This document shows, in pieces, positions 32,997-42,458 of a stretch of DNA of 64,000 nt. Position 1 is the stretch's first letter, and every line of letters starts with the position of its first letter. Location: the NCBI RefSeq assembly GCF_000383475.1, contig NZ_KB911459.1, positions 262,467 to 326,466 of the forward strand, written 5' to 3'. The notes under the pieces were generated by a model, which saw only the letters and a program-made list of their open reading frames with translations, was not told the DNA's origin and searched no databases. The position numbers and the translations under genes were made by a program. Source of the stretch: Microbacterium sp. 11MF (GTDB lineage Bacteria > Actinomycetota > Actinomycetes > Actinomycetales > Microbacteriaceae).

Positions 32997-33722
32997 ATGA
33001 CGTCTTCCGCGCCCGTCCCCGCCGCGCGGGCGCAGCTGATCGACCTCGTCGCATCGGTCGCGAGCGGCGCCCCGCAGCCCGGGTTCGAGGTCCTCCGTGG
33101 GATGCCGGCGGTGCCGGGAGCGCGGCCCGCCGCCGTCCTGATCCTCTTCGGCGTCCTCGACGACGTCCCCGCCGATCGGGAACATCCCGACGGTGCGATC
33201 TCCCGCGACCTGGACGTCCTGCTCCTCTCCCGCGCCGAGACCCTGCGCGCGCATCCCGGTCAGGTCGCGTTCCCGGGCGGACGCGTCGATCCCGGCGACG
33301 CCGACGTCATCGCGGCATCCCTCCGCGAAGCGCGGGAGGAGACCGGCCTGGACGTCGACGGCGTGGAGATCCTCGGCGCGCTCGACCCGATCCCGCTCGA
33401 GTTCTCCCGGCACCTCGTCACTCCGGTGCTCGCCTGGTGGCGTCGCCCGTCCGCCGTCGGCGTCGTCGACGAAGCCGAGTCGGTGGACGTGTTCCGCGCA
33501 CCCGTCGCCGACCTGCTCGACCCCGCGCACCGCGGCGTGACCGTCATCAGGACCGATCGCGGCGAGTTCCGAGGCCCCGCCTTCCTCATCCCCACGGCGC
33601 GCGGCGAGAGGCTCGTGTGGGGGTTCACCGCGATGATCCTCGACGGCCTGTTCTCGCGCCTCGGGTGGACGGAGCCCTGGGACCGCGACCGGGTGATCCT
33701 CCTGCCGGATCAGAACGCGTAG
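32997..33722 (+). CDS. NUDIX hydrolase, CoA-pyrophosphatase-like
   Basis: 241-residue NUDIX protein. The NUDIX box GGRVDPGDADVIAASLREAREETGL (residues 94-118) fits GX5EX7REUXEEXGU except that the position-7 Glu is replaced (Asp/Ala region), preceded by HPGQVAFPGG, the UPF0035 signature of CoA pyrophosphohydrolases. Hydrolyses CoA or acyl-CoA to phosphopantetheine forms if active. Its 3' end overlaps the DUF2510 gene on the other strand by 13 bases. Confidence 0.83.
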   Translation: MTSSAPVPAARAQLIDLVASVASGAPQPGFEVLRGMPAVPGARPAAVLILFGVLDDVPADREHPDGAISRDLDVLLLSRAETLRAHPGQVAFPGGRVDPGDADVIAASLREAREETGLDVDGVEILGALDPIPLEFSRHLVTPVLAWWRRPSAVGVVDEAESVDVFRAPVADLLDPAHRGVTVIRTDRGEFRGPAFLIPTARGERLVWGFTAMILDGLFSRLGWTEPWDRDRVILLPDQNA

Positions 33723-34693
33723 TAGTTCGCGTAGTCCGTCAGCAGCAGATCGGTCGCGTCCTCGGGGACGAGGTAGGCGACCAGGCCGGTCACCTTCTCG
33801 CCTTCGTCGATCATCCCGGCATCCCGGAGGAGCGTCGTGTCGTCGTCACCCACCACGAAGGCGTTCGGATACACCGCGCCGTCGGGTGTGGCCAGGGCCA
33901 GGTCATAGGTCGGGAAGGTGGCCGAAACGCCGTACGGGTCGAGTCCGGTCACCGTCATCTCGACGAGGACGTACCGCTGCCCGTCGATCGCGGCGCCGTT
34001 GTACGAGTTCCACGACAGGACCTCGTTCGTCGCGTCGTCGTTGACGATCCGGATGTCGGCCGAGTACTCCTCGCCGATCGAGGACTCCGACACGTAGGGG
34101 AGCGGGAGGGGATCGTCGATCGAACCGGGACCGCTCTCGGGCGCGTAGGGCCGGATGCCGGGGGCCGAGGGAGACGCCTCGGGGAGGGGATCCGCGGTGC
34201 CGTAGTCGTCCTCGGAGGAGGAGGTCGCCGGGAACCAGATGAGCGCCGCGATCGAGAAGGTCACGAGCGCCGACCAGACGAGGGCGAGTCCCGACAGGAC
34301 GGTCCCCGTCACCGACAGCCCCTTCGGCTGACGCCGCACGAGGGCCATGATCCCGAAGACCGATCCCGTGATCGCGACCAGGAGCCCGAAGAAGGGGATC
34401 CAGGCGAAGATCATCGCCGCGATGCCGATCGAGAGCGCGGCGATGGACAGCCCCTGCTGCTTCGGCGGCGCATACGGCGCCGTCGAATAGCCGGGGTACC
34501 CCGAGTACACCGGAGGCGTGCCGGGCGCCGAGCTTGCATAGGGCGGGACAGCGGGCGGAGGCACGGGCGCACCGGGAGCGGGGGAGGCGGGCAGGTAGGC
34601 GGGCGCCGCGTGCCAGGCCGATCCATCCCAGTAGCGCAGTTCGTTGCCGGCATGCGGTGCCGGGTACCAGCCGGCTGGCGTCGTCTCGCTCAC
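33710..34693 (-). CDS. DUF2510/DUF4190 membrane protein
   Basis: 327-residue protein. N-terminal DUF2510 segment AGWYPAPHAGNELRYWDGSAWH, a Pro/Ala/Gly/Tyr-rich linker (residues 30-85), two or three TM helices (near 90-150, DUF4190-like, LSIAALSIGIAAMIFAWIPFFG), then a secreted beta-rich domain resembling the DUF4352 immunoglobulin-like fold (VEMTVTGLDPYGVSATFPTYDL). Anchored envelope protein of unknown function. Starts at GTG 34693 with a GGGGA ribosome site. Confidence 0.75.
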   Translation of the reverse strand: MSETTPAGWYPAPHAGNELRYWDGSAWHAAPAYLPASPAPGAPVPPPAVPPYASSAPGTPPVYSGYPGYSTAPYAPPKQQGLSIAALSIGIAAMIFAWIPFFGLLVAITGSVFGIMALVRRQPKGLSVTGTVLSGLALVWSALVTFSIAALIWFPATSSSEDDYGTADPLPEASPSAPGIRPYAPESGPGSIDDPLPLPYVSESSIGEEYSADIRIVNDDATNEVLSWNSYNGAAIDGQRYVLVEMTVTGLDPYGVSATFPTYDLALATPDGAVYPNAFVVGDDDTTLLRDAGMIDEGEKVTGLVAYLVPEDATDLLLTDYANYYAF

Positions 34694-34793
34694 GTCTTGA
34701 TCCCCCTCGTCGATGCGAACGGAACGCGGACGGTGCCGCCTTCCACGTCGAGGGTACAAGCGCAAGGGGACGAGCATCTGCGGCCGCCCACCG

Positions 34794-34799
34794 TAGCGT
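34794..34799 (+). promoter_or_regulatory. -10 box of the NAD(P)H-binding protein gene
   Basis: TAGCGT; start point near 34806, a short leader with AAAGGAG before ATG 34826. Confidence 0.4.
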
Positions 34800-34825
34800 C
34801 GGGGGTTGACGAAAGGAGCCTCCCC

Positions 34826-35470
34826 ATGGCAACCATCACGATCATCGGCGGACACGGAAAAGTCGGCCTGCTGCTCGCCCCTCTCCTCGTCGACGCGGGG
34901 CACCAGGTGACCTCCGTCATCCGCAACCCCGACCACCGAGACGACGTCGAGCGGACGGGCGCGACCGCCCTCGTCGCCGATGTCGCGGCATCCGACACCG
35001 ACGCCATCACCGAACTCCTCGCCGACAGCGACGCGGTCGTGTGGTCGGCGGGCGCGGGTGGCGGCTCGCCGGAGCGGACCTATGCGGTCGACCGGGACGC
35101 CGCGATCCGTTCCATCGACGCGGCGGTCGCCGCCGAGGCGCGCCGGTACGTCATGGTGTCGTACTTCGGCGCCGGACCCGACCACGGCGTCGACCCCTCC
35201 GACGACTTCTTCGCGTATGCGGAATCGAAGGCCGCGGCCGATGAGCACCTTCGCGGTGCGGACCTCGACTGGACGATCCTCGCCCCGTCCGCTCTGACGC
35301 TCGACGACCCCACCGGTCGGATCGACGCAGATGCCGACAAGGGCACGTCGGTGTCGCGGGCGGACGTCGCCGCAGTGATCGCCGCAGCCCTGGCGGATCC
35401 GACCACGATCGGCCGGACGATCTCGTTCAACAGCGGCGACCAGCCGATCGCCGAGGCGATCCGGGCCTGA
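34826..35470 (+). CDS. NAD(P)H-binding (NmrA/atypical SDR) protein
   Basis: 214-residue Rossmann protein. Cofactor motif IIGGHGKVGLLLAPLL at residues 6-21 (GxxGxxG pattern), then VISNPDHR-type strand 2 (here VIRNPDHRDDV), VVWSAGAGGGS, and YFGAGPDHG. Lacks the YxxxK pair of classical SDRs in its expected spacing, as in YwnB/SDR_a5-like members. May be a flavin reductase or sensor; no substrate evident. AAAGGAG lies 6 bases before the ATG. Confidence 0.8.
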   Translation: MATITIIGGHGKVGLLLAPLLVDAGHQVTSVIRNPDHRDDVERTGATALVADVAASDTDAITELLADSDAVVWSAGAGGGSPERTYAVDRDAAIRSIDAAVAAEARRYVMVSYFGAGPDHGVDPSDDFFAYAESKAAADEHLRGADLDWTILAPSALTLDDPTGRIDADADKGTSVSRADVAAVIAAALADPTTIGRTISFNSGDQPIAEAIRA

Positions 35471-35482
35471 GTCGCACCGCGG

Positions 35483-36274
35483 TCAGGGGCCGACGGGTTC
35501 CGGTGCGTCGTCGCGGGTCGCGCCGGCATCCGTCGTCGCACTGCGCTCGGTGAGGGCCGCGAACAGCTTCTCGGCGAGGTACTCGTGGCCCCGGTCGGAG
35601 GGGTGTTTGCGGCCCGCGCCGGTGTCGATCATCTCGAGGTAGTTCGCCGGGGTCAGCCACTGCTCCTGCAGGGGCGAGATGTACCACCAGTGGCGGGCGT
35701 CCGCGGCGGCCTCGAGGTCGGCGTCGATGCGGGCGGTCCCCTCGTCGATGGGGAACTCGTGGGGTGTCGGGCCGAAGATGACGATCTGCGCGCGGGGGTA
35801 GAGACGCTCGAACGTGTTCCACGTGGCATCCACGGCCTCGCGGTACCCGCGCTCGCCCTGATGACGGTCGTTGATGGACCCCTGGATGACGATGAGGTCG
35901 TAGTCCGCGGCGGCATCGAGCGCCTCGGCGCGGCGGCGGAAGTCCGGTCCGTCGTAGCCGGGCCTCATGTATCCCGATCCGCGGACGCCGTCGACCGTGA
36001 CGTTCCAGCCGCTCAGCCAGCCCAGGCGGTACGCGTAGCCCTCCGTCGGAAGGGTCGCCGCCGATCCGTACGTCCAGGAATCCCCGAACACGAGCACGTC
36101 GGCGTTGGCCGGGATGGACAGGGGCTCGACCTCGGAGACGGCGCCGACAGAGGTCGCTGCCTCCACGCTCGGCGTCGTCCGCCAGGGTTGCCATGCGGCG
36201 AGAGCGACGATCGCCGCCACTCCGCCGGCGACGATGCTCAGCCCCCAGTTACGCGCGCGACGATCAGACCCCAT
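35483..36274 (-). CDS. SGNH/GDSL-type hydrolase, membrane-anchored
   Basis: 263-residue protein. N-terminal basic residues and one TM or uncleaved signal (residues 8-30), then an SGNH domain: block I VFGDSWTYGS near residue 60, block III IQGSINDRH, and block V HPSDRGHEYLAE with the Asp-His pair near residue 230. Likely an extracytoplasmic esterase/lipase or acetyl-xylan-type deacetylase. ATG 36274 is chosen because TACCCT lies 6 bases upstream; an ATG at 36313 is longer but unsupported. Confidence 0.85.
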   Translation of the reverse strand: MGSDRRARNWGLSIVAGGVAAIVALAAWQPWRTTPSVEAATSVGAVSEVEPLSIPANADVLVFGDSWTYGSAATLPTEGYAYRLGWLSGWNVTVDGVRGSGYMRPGYDGPDFRRRAEALDAAADYDLIVIQGSINDRHQGERGYREAVDATWNTFERLYPRAQIVIFGPTPHEFPIDEGTARIDADLEAAADARHWWYISPLQEQWLTPANYLEMIDTGAGRKHPSDRGHEYLAEKLFAALTERSATTDAGATRDDAPEPVGP

Positions 36275-36280
36275 GCGACG

Positions 36281-36286
36281 AGGGTA
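36281..36286 (-). promoter_or_regulatory. -10 box of the SGNH hydrolase gene (leaderless)
   Basis: Minus-strand TACCCT, 6 bases before ATG 36274. Same arrangement as trmB. Confidence 0.5.
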
Positions 36287-36358
36287 AGCGATCATCGGCG
36301 GTGTCTGTGCCACTGTTCACCTGGCCGACACATGTCGTCCGCGTGCGAGGATTGCCCG

Positions 36359-37183
36359 GTGCAGCGTGTCGTCCGAGCCCAACTCGATCTCGACGTCGAA
36401 GGGGAGCTCGACCTCATCCTCTCGATTGCCGTGGCCGACGGCGTGCCGGTCGTCCACGAGGATCTCCGTCTCGAGCGGGACGGTCGCGTGCTCGTCCCGA
36501 CGGTGATGACGGATGCCGCGGGCACACGCCTCCACCGCCTCCGGGTCGACGCGGGCCCGGTTCGAGTGTCCTACGACGCCCGCGTCGTGGGGAGCGCGGC
36601 GCCGCAGCCCGCCAGCGCTCTCGACACCGCGGTCTACCTCCGCCCCAGCCGGTACGCGCCGTCGGACTCGGTGTTCGCGCAGGCGCGCCGCCAGTTCGGG
36701 GGGCTTCGGGGAACGGACCTCCTCGCCGCCGTCGAGGCGTTCGTCGCCGAGACCGTCACCTACTCGCCGGGGCTGTCGCTCGGCACGGACTCGGCCGTCA
36801 CGACGCTTGCGAGCGGGACGGGCGTCTGCCGCGACTACGCGCACCTGGTGATCGCGCTCCTGCGGGCGATGGACGTGCCCGCCCGGTACGTCGCCTGCTA
36901 CGCGCCGGGCCTCGTGCCGATGGACTTCCACGCGGTCGCGGAGGCGTGGATCGACGGGCGCTGGCTGGTCGTCGACGCCACGCGACTGTCCAACCGTCGG
37001 GGCCTGGTCCGGATCTCGACGGGAAGGGATGCCGCCGACTGCGCGTTCCTCAGCTACTACGGCGCCAATCTGGGCCTCCGACGGATGTTCGTCGACGCAC
37101 GCGTCGAAGCGGACGACGCGGACCCCGAGGCGGCATCCGATCCACTCCGGGACGATCGCGCGAGCCTCGTCGCGCTGGCCTGA
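36359..37183 (+). CDS. Transglutaminase-like cysteine protease family protein
   Basis: 274-residue protein with an N-terminal bacterial-transglutaminase strand region and a transglutaminase core: catalytic Cys157 in SGTGVCRDYAHL, His in MDFHAVAEAWIDG, and Asp in VVDATRLS. Cytoplasmic (no signal). The GTG at 36359 is chosen because a GAGGAT hexamer lies 6 bases upstream and the protein then begins at the conserved strand QRVVRAQLDLDV; ATG 36332 would add 9 residues. Probably a peptidase or amidase rather than a cross-linker. Confidence 0.78.
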   Translation: MQRVVRAQLDLDVEGELDLILSIAVADGVPVVHEDLRLERDGRVLVPTVMTDAAGTRLHRLRVDAGPVRVSYDARVVGSAAPQPASALDTAVYLRPSRYAPSDSVFAQARRQFGGLRGTDLLAAVEAFVAETVTYSPGLSLGTDSAVTTLASGTGVCRDYAHLVIALLRAMDVPARYVACYAPGLVPMDFHAVAEAWIDGRWLVVDATRLSNRRGLVRISTGRDAADCAFLSYYGANLGLRRMFVDARVEADDADPEAASDPLRDDRASLVALA

Positions 37184-37229
37184 GCGTCATGGGACATCGC
37201 CGCACGGTGGCTCGAGCCGTTCTGATGAT

Positions 37230-37235
37230 TAGGGT
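37230..37235 (+). promoter_or_regulatory. -10 box of the histidine kinase gene
   Basis: TAGGGT, 12 bases before ATG 37248. A 10-bp palindrome GGCTCGAGCC (37209-37218) lies just upstream. Confidence 0.4.
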
Positions 37236-37247
37236 GGGGCACAACAC

Positions 37248-38435
37248 ATGGGGGAGCTGAACGTGACAACCGCCGACGACGCGATCAGACGCGCCATCAT
37301 CGAGGAGTACGGCGTGCTCGGGGGAGCCCCCGAGCCCGACCTGCAGGGCCTCGTCCAGTTGGCCGCCACGGTGTGCGGGGTCCCCACCGCCGTGATCAAC
37401 ATCATCGACGATCGCTTCCAGCATCAGATCGCTGCCGTCGGGATCGAGCCGGCTGTCTGCAGCCGTGAGGATTCGATGTGCGCCGTCGTGTTCCGCAAGC
37501 CGGGGCACACCGTCGTCAGCGACGCGGCTCTCGACGAGCGCTTCGCCGCCAACCCGTTCGTGACCGGTGAGGTCGCCAACGTGCGTTTCTACGCCTCGAG
37601 CCCCCTCATCACCCCGATGGGCGTCCCGATCGGCACCATCTGCATCTTCGATGACGTACCCCGCGAGATGCCGGAGGACGAGAGCGCCGCCCTCGCCCTC
37701 ATCGCCCATCAGATCGTCGACGTCCTCGAGCTGCGCCGCCTGACCCGGGAACTCGGCGAGTCGAACGAGCAGCTCGAGAACTTCGCGGCACAGGTCGCGC
37801 ACGACCTCCGGAACCCTCTCACGGCCCTGACCGGGTACATCGAGCTCGCCTCCGAGGTGCCCGAGGTCGCCGAGACCCCCGCGGCGTCTCGCGCACTCGC
37901 TCGCGCCGAGTCCGTCGCCGACCGCATGTCCGGCATGATCGCCCGTCTCCTCGACTACGCGAGCGTCGGCGGTGCGCCGATCCGCCGCACCTCGGTCGAG
38001 GTCGGTCCGCTGATCGCCTCGACGATGGACGACCTGAGGACCGCCGGCCTCGACAACGGCGCCGACGTGACGGTCGACGCATCCGTCCCCGTGCCCGCCG
38101 ATCCGACCCTTCTCGGCGTCCTGCTGCAGAACCTCGTCGGCAACGCCGTGAAGTTCGCGGGCGCCGGCGGACGCGCGCCGGCGATCACGGTGTCGGTCGG
38201 AACAGTGGCCGCGGGTGTACGGATCACGGTCGACGACAACGGCCCGGGCGTCCCGGTCGCCGAGCGGGACCTCGTGTTCGAGCCGCTCGAGCGAGGATCG
38301 AACGTCGACGTCCCCGGCTTCGGCATCGGCCTCGCCACGTGCAATCGGATCGTCCAGTCCCACGGCGGCCGCATGGGCATCGACGAGTCGCCCTCCGGCG
38401 GTGCCCGCGTCTGGGTGGTCCTGCCGTCGGCGTGA
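37248..38435 (+). CDS. GAF-domain sensor histidine kinase, soluble
   Basis: 395-residue cytosolic kinase. GAF domain about residues 25-160 (PTAVINIIDDRFQHQIAAVG, SREDSMCAVVF), then a HisKA dimerisation domain with phospho-acceptor His185 in VAHDLRNPLTALTG, and a HATPase with N box LLQNLVGNAVKFA, G1 VDDNGPGVP and G2 GFGIGLATC. No membrane segment and no partner response regulator next to it, so it is an orphan. The GAF ligand is unknown; sequence resembles light/redox or small-molecule sensing GAF kinases. Confidence 0.87.
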   Translation: MGELNVTTADDAIRRAIIEEYGVLGGAPEPDLQGLVQLAATVCGVPTAVINIIDDRFQHQIAAVGIEPAVCSREDSMCAVVFRKPGHTVVSDAALDERFAANPFVTGEVANVRFYASSPLITPMGVPIGTICIFDDVPREMPEDESAALALIAHQIVDVLELRRLTRELGESNEQLENFAAQVAHDLRNPLTALTGYIELASEVPEVAETPAASRALARAESVADRMSGMIARLLDYASVGGAPIRRTSVEVGPLIASTMDDLRTAGLDNGADVTVDASVPVPADPTLLGVLLQNLVGNAVKFAGAGGRAPAITVSVGTVAAGVRITVDDNGPGVPVAERDLVFEPLERGSNVDVPGFGIGLATCNRIVQSHGGRMGIDESPSGGARVWVVLPSA

Positions 38436-38450
38436 GGACCCCCTGAAACG

Positions 38451-38456
38451 TAGACT
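38451..38456 (+). promoter_or_regulatory. -10 box of argS
   Basis: TAGACT, 9 bases before ATG 38466; a leader of 0-3 bases. Confidence 0.5.
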
Positions 38457-38465
38457 TGACGGGCT

Positions 38466-40133
38466 ATGACTCCAGAAGCCCTCTCCGCAGCCCTTCTCGC
38501 CGTCGTCTCCCCGCTCGTGGAGGCGCGACGACCCGGCTCCGGTGAGGCTCTGACGCTCGCCGACTTCCCCGTCGAGCGCCCGAAGAACCGCGACCACGGC
38601 GATTGGGCATCCAACGCCGCGCTGAAGCTGTCGAAGCAGGTCGGTGCGAACCCGCGCGAGTTCGCGGCCGAGGTCGCCGACGCGCTCGCTGCCGTCGACG
38701 GCATCGCCTCGGTCGAGGTCGCCGGCCCCGGGTTCATCAACATCCGACTGGATGCCGCCGCTGCCGGCGCGCTCGCGAAGACGATCGTCGAGGCGGGCAC
38801 GGCCTTCGGGCACGGGCGCTCGCAAGAGGGCAACACGATCAACCTCGAGTTCGTCAGCGCGAACCCGACCGGTCCCATGCACATCGGGCACACGCGCTGG
38901 GCCGCTCTCGGCGACGCGATCGCCCGTCTGCTGCTCGCGAGCGGCGCGACCCTCGTCCGCGAGTTCTACATCAACGACGCCGGCGCGCAGATGGACCGGT
39001 TCGGTCGCTCGGTGCTCGCCCGCATGCAGGGCGAGCCGGCTCCCGAGGACGGCTACGCCGGGGCCTACATCGACGACCTCGCGGCGCGTGTCGCCGAGGC
39101 CGAGCCCGGCATCGCCGACCTGCCCGAGGACGCACGCGTGGCCGCGGCCCGCGACAAGGCCTACGAACTGCAGCTCGCGGAGCTCCAGGCATCCCTCGAG
39201 AAGTTCAACGTCCACTTCGACGTCTTCTTCAGCGAGCGGACGCTGCACGCGAAGAGCGCAGACGGTGGCCCGAGCCTCGTCGACGAGGCCGTCGACCGCC
39301 TGCGTGCGCAGGGTCACGTCTTCGACGCCGACGGCGCCGTGTGGGTGCGCACCACCGACTTCGGCGACGACAAGGACCGCGTCATCCGCCGCTCGAACGG
39401 GGAGTACACGTACTTCGCCGCCGACGCCGCCTACTACCTGAACAAGGGCGACCGCGGTTTCGCGCACAAGATCTACCTGCTCGGCGCCGACCACCACGGT
39501 TACGTGCACCGCCTGAAGGCGCTCGCCGGCGCGGCCGGCGACGACCCCGAGAAGGACATCGAGGTCCTCATCGGGCAGCTCGTCTCCATCAACGGGGCGC
39601 GCCTCTCCAAGCGCGCCGGCAACATCATCGAGCTCGACGACCTGCGCGAATGGCTCGGGACCGACGCGTTGCGCTACTCGCTCGCGCGCTACCCGGCCGA
39701 TTCGCCGCTCACGCTCGACCCCGAGATCCTGCAGAAGCGGACGAACGACAACCCGGTCTTCTACGTGCAGTATGCCCACGCGCGCACGCACAACGTCGCC
39801 CGCAACGCCGCCGATTCCGGCGTCGCGCGCGACGCGTTCGCTCCCGAGCTGCTCACGCACGAGACCGAGTCCGCGCTCCTGGGCGCGCTGCAGGAGTTTC
39901 CGCGCCTCGTCGCCTTCGCGGCGGAGCTGCGCGAACCGCACCGCATCGCCCGGTACCTCGAGGAGCTCGCGAGCCTCTACCACCGCTGGTACGACTCGTG
40001 CCGCGTCACCCCGCTCGGCGACGAGGAGGTCACGGACGTGCACCGCACGCGCCTGTGGCTGAACGACGCGACGGGTCAGGTCCTGCGCAACGGACTCGAC
40101 CTGCTCGGCGTCAGCGCGCCCGAACGGATGTGA
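38466..40133 (+). CDS. argS: Arginyl-tRNA synthetase
   Basis: 555-residue class I synthetase. Arg-tRNA N-domain at the start ([20 protein letters not shown]), HIGH motif PMHIGHTR at residues 137-144, the KMSKS equivalent RLSKRAGN near residue 380, and a C-terminal DALR anticodon-binding domain beginning [11 protein letters not shown]. Full length. Followed after 1 base by the lmeA-like gene. Confidence 0.97.
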   Translation: MTPEALSAALLAVVSPLVEARRPGSGEALTLADFPVERPKNRDHGDWASNAALKLSKQVGANPREFAAEVADALAAVDGIASVEVAGPGFINIRLDAAAAGALAKTIVEAGTAFGHGRSQEGNTINLEFVSANPTGPMHIGHTRWAALGDAIARLLLASGATLVREFYINDAGAQMDRFGRSVLARMQGEPAPEDGYAGAYIDDLAARVAEAEPGIADLPEDARVAAARDKAYELQLAELQASLEKFNVHFDVFFSERTLHAKSADGGPSLVDEAVDRLRAQGHVFDADGAVWVRTTDFGDDKDRVIRRSNGEYTYFAADAAYYLNKGDRGFAHKIYLLGADHHGYVHRLKALAGAAGDDPEKDIEVLIGQLVSINGARLSKRAGNIIELDDLREWLGTDALRYSLARYPADSPLTLDPEILQKRTNDNPVFYVQYAHARTHNVARNAADSGVARDAFAPELLTHETESALLGALQEFPRLVAFAAELREPHRIARYLEELASLYHRWYDSCRVTPLGDEEVTDVHRTRLWLNDATGQVLRNGLDLLGVSAPERM

Positions 40134-40134
40134 C

Positions 40135-40926
40135 GTGGTGACCGTGACCGAGGTCCGGCCTGCTCGCCGTCGTCCCCGTAGAGGGGTCACGTGGGCGGTC
40201 GTCATCGTCCTCGCGGTCGTCGGACTCCTCGTCGCGGCGGAGGTCGCGGCACGCATCGTCACGCCGCAGATCATCCGCGATCAGATCGTCCAGAACGTCG
40301 GCCTCCCGGCCGACCAGAAGATCGACGTCGACATCCCCGCGCCGCTCCTGCTGCCTCTCGTCGTGGTCGGACAGCTGCCCGAGATCAGGCTGAGCGCTGA
40401 CGATGTCGAGCTCAACGGCATCACGGCGGACGTCGACGTGACGGCGCAAGACGTGCCGATGTACACCGGTGCCGATTGGTCGTCCGCGAACGCGACGGTC
40501 GTGTTGGATCAGGCTCAGACCCGCGCCCTGCTGTCGAAGGTGGACGGCTTCCCGGCGGAGTCGGTGACGCTCGATCCGCCCGACGTCGCCCTCGACACCG
40601 CGTTCCCGATCCTCGGCACGTCGGTCCCTGTGGGGGTGACCCTGTCGCCCGCCGCCCGCGACGGCCAGATCGTCCTGTCGCCCACGACGTTCCGTCTCGG
40701 CGGCGCAGATGTGTCGGCCGACGCGCTCCGCCAGCAGCTCGGTCCGCTCGTCGGCTCGATGCTGGAGGAGCTGCCGGTCTGCGTGTCTCAGTACCTGCCG
40801 AAGGCGATGACCCTCACGGGTGTCTCCGTCGCGGAGCGCGGGATCGTCGCGGACTTCGAGATCGACAGTGCCATCCTCCGCGACAAGGCCGCGCAGGAAC
40901 CCGGTTCCTGCGACGGCGACCGCTAG
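40135..40926 (+). CDS. LmeA-family (DUF2993) phospholipid-binding lipoprotein-like protein
   Basis: 263-residue protein with a basic N-terminus and one TM/signal anchor (residues 19-41), then a DUF2993 domain containing RLSADDVELNGITADVDVTAQDV near 90-110 and a Cys pair (CVSQY, SCDGDR) near the C-terminus. In mycobacteria LmeA supports lipoarabinomannan elongation and envelope homeostasis. Starts at either of two adjacent GTGs (40135/40138), immediately after argS. Confidence 0.75.
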   Translation: MVTVTEVRPARRRPRRGVTWAVVIVLAVVGLLVAAEVAARIVTPQIIRDQIVQNVGLPADQKIDVDIPAPLLLPLVVVGQLPEIRLSADDVELNGITADVDVTAQDVPMYTGADWSSANATVVLDQAQTRALLSKVDGFPAESVTLDPPDVALDTAFPILGTSVPVGVTLSPAARDGQIVLSPTTFRLGGADVSADALRQQLGPLVGSMLEELPVCVSQYLPKAMTLTGVSVAERGIVADFEIDSAILRDKAAQEPGSCDGDR

Positions 40927-40931
40927 CGTCA

Positions 40932-40955
40932 CGGAGCCGGGGTGCTCCGCCCCGG
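40932..40955 (+). other. Overlapping GC hairpins between lmeA-like and lysA
   Basis: CGGAGC/GCTCCG (40932-40949) and CCGGGG/CCCCGG (40937-40955) share bases and exclude one another. Without a U-tract; could end the argS transcript just before the lysA promoter. Confidence 0.35.
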
Positions 40956-40960
40956 TGCCC

Positions 40961-40966
40961 TAGACT
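40961..40966 (+). promoter_or_regulatory. -10 box of the lysA-hom-thrC-thrB operon
   Basis: TAGACT; start point near 40973, leader of about 60 bases carrying a hairpin CGTCGGG/CCCGACG (40975-41002). Confidence 0.45.
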
Positions 40967-40974
40967 GTGGGCAC

Positions 40975-41002
40975 CGTCGGGGCGTGGCCACACCGCCCGA
41001 CG
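40975..41002 (+). other. Leader hairpin of lysA
   Basis: CGTCGGG/CCCGACG, a 7-bp stem with an inner CG/CG and a TGGCCA loop core, starting right at the predicted transcript 5' end. No leader peptide with Lys/Thr runs was found. Confidence 0.35.
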
Positions 41003-41033
41003 TACCCGTTCCCACCCCGATTGGTGCCCCTGC

Positions 41034-42458
41034 GTGTCCACCACCTCCGACCGTCCCGCCGTGCCCGAGTGGCTGACTCAGCCGCATGACGCGAACGCGC
41101 TCGTCGAGGCCGTGTGGCCCGAGGGAGCCGTCCGTGACGACGCCGGGGCGATCGTCTTCGGGGGAGTGTCCGCGGCGGAGCTCGCCGAGCGGTTCGGCAC
41201 CCCGCTGTACGTCGTCGACGAGGACCTCGTCCGCGCTCGCGCCCGCGAGGTGCTGACGGCGTTCCGGGACGCCGCGGCCCGCCACGGCGGCACGGCCCGG
41301 GTCTACTACGCGGGCAAGGCTCTGCTCACGACCGACGTCGTGCGCTGGGTCACCGCCGAGGGTCTCGGTGTCGACGTCGCCAGCGGCGGCGAGCTCGCCG
41401 TCGCGCTCGCGGCGGGAGCGGACCCTGCCCGCCTGGGCCTCCACGGCAACAACAAGCTGCCGTCCGAGATCAGCCGCGCGGTTCGGGTCGGCGTCGGCTC
41501 CATCGTCATCGACTCGCTCGTCGAGATCGAGCGGATCGCCGCCGAAGCCGAGTCCCAGGGGCGCGTTCAGACCGTCCTCATCCGCGTCAACAGCGGCGTG
41601 CACGCCGAGACCCATGACTTCCTGGCGACGGCCCACGAGGATCAGAAGTTCGGCTTCGCGCTGACGGATGCCGAGGCCGCCGTGGCACGCATCCGAGAAC
41701 TTCCGTGGCTGCGCTTCGCGGGACTGCACTGCCACATCGGCTCGCAGATCTTCGGGACTGCCGGCTTCGCCGAGTCCGCCGCTCGTGTCGTGGAGCTGCA
41801 CGCCCGGCTCCGCGAGGGAGGCGACGTTCCCCTCCTGAACCTCGGCGGCGGCTTCGGCATCGCCTATACGTCGAAGGACGACCCGACCCCGATCGCGAAG
41901 CTCGCCGACGGCATCGTCGCGGCGGTCGGGCGCGAGTGCGAGAGCCGCGGCATCCCGATGCCCGAGCTCGCCTTCGAGCCGGGCCGCACCATCGTCGGAC
42001 GCGCCGGGGTGACCCTCTACCGGGTCGGCACGGTGAAGCCGGTGCGCGTCTCGGACGACCTCGAACGGCTCTACGTGAGCGTCGACGGCGGCATGAGCGA
42101 CAACGCCCGCACAGCCCTGTACGGCGCGGACTACAGCGCGCGCATCGCGAGCCGCCGGAGCGACTCCGCCCCCGCTCTCACGCGCGTCGTGGGGCGCCAC
42201 TGCGAGGCGGGCGACATCGTGGTGTCGGACGAGTACCTGCCCGGTGACGTCGAGCCCGGCGACCTCGTCGCCGTCGCGGCGACAGGCGCCTATTGCTTCT
42301 CGCTCGCGAGCAACTACAACTACCTGACCCGACCTCCCGTCGTGGCCGTGAGTGCCGGCACAGCTCGGCTGATCGTCCGCGGCGAGGACGAGAACGACCT
42401 GCTGGCGCGCGACCTCGGCGTCGCACCGGCATCCCGCACCTCCGAGGAGTCCGCATGA
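41034..42458 (+). CDS. lysA: Diaminopimelate decarboxylase
   Basis: Last step of lysine synthesis: meso-diaminopimelate to lysine. 474-residue PLP fold-III enzyme. Schiff-base Lys95 in YYAGKALL, HCHIGSQI near residue 230, the phosphate-binding GGGFGIAY near 270, and the active-site Cys in GRHCEAGDIV near 385. GTG 41034 start. ATGA overlap with hom. Confidence 0.96.
   Translation: MSTTSDRPAVPEWLTQPHDANALVEAVWPEGAVRDDAGAIVFGGVSAAELAERFGTPLYVVDEDLVRARAREVLTAFRDAAARHGGTARVYYAGKALLTTDVVRWVTAEGLGVDVASGGELAVALAAGADPARLGLHGNNKLPSEISRAVRVGVGSIVIDSLVEIERIAAEAESQGRVQTVLIRVNSGVHAETHDFLATAHEDQKFGFALTDAEAAVARIRELPWLRFAGLHCHIGSQIFGTAGFAESAARVVELHARLREGGDVPLLNLGGGFGIAYTSKDDPTPIAKLADGIVAAVGRECESRGIPMPELAFEPGRTIVGRAGVTLYRVGTVKPVRVSDDLERLYVSVDGGMSDNARTALYGADYSARIASRRSDSAPALTRVVGRHCEAGDIVVSDEYLPGDVEPGDLVAVAATGAYCFSLASNYNYLTRPPVVAVSAGTARLIVRGEDENDLLARDLGVAPASRTSEESA

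Noticed and set aside
37050..40274. Very long antisense open frame (over 1000 codons) opposite the histidine kinase and argS
   Set aside because: Arg/Val/Asp-biased translation without any domain; a GC-rich shadow of argS and the kinase gene. The sense-strand proteins have full motifs.
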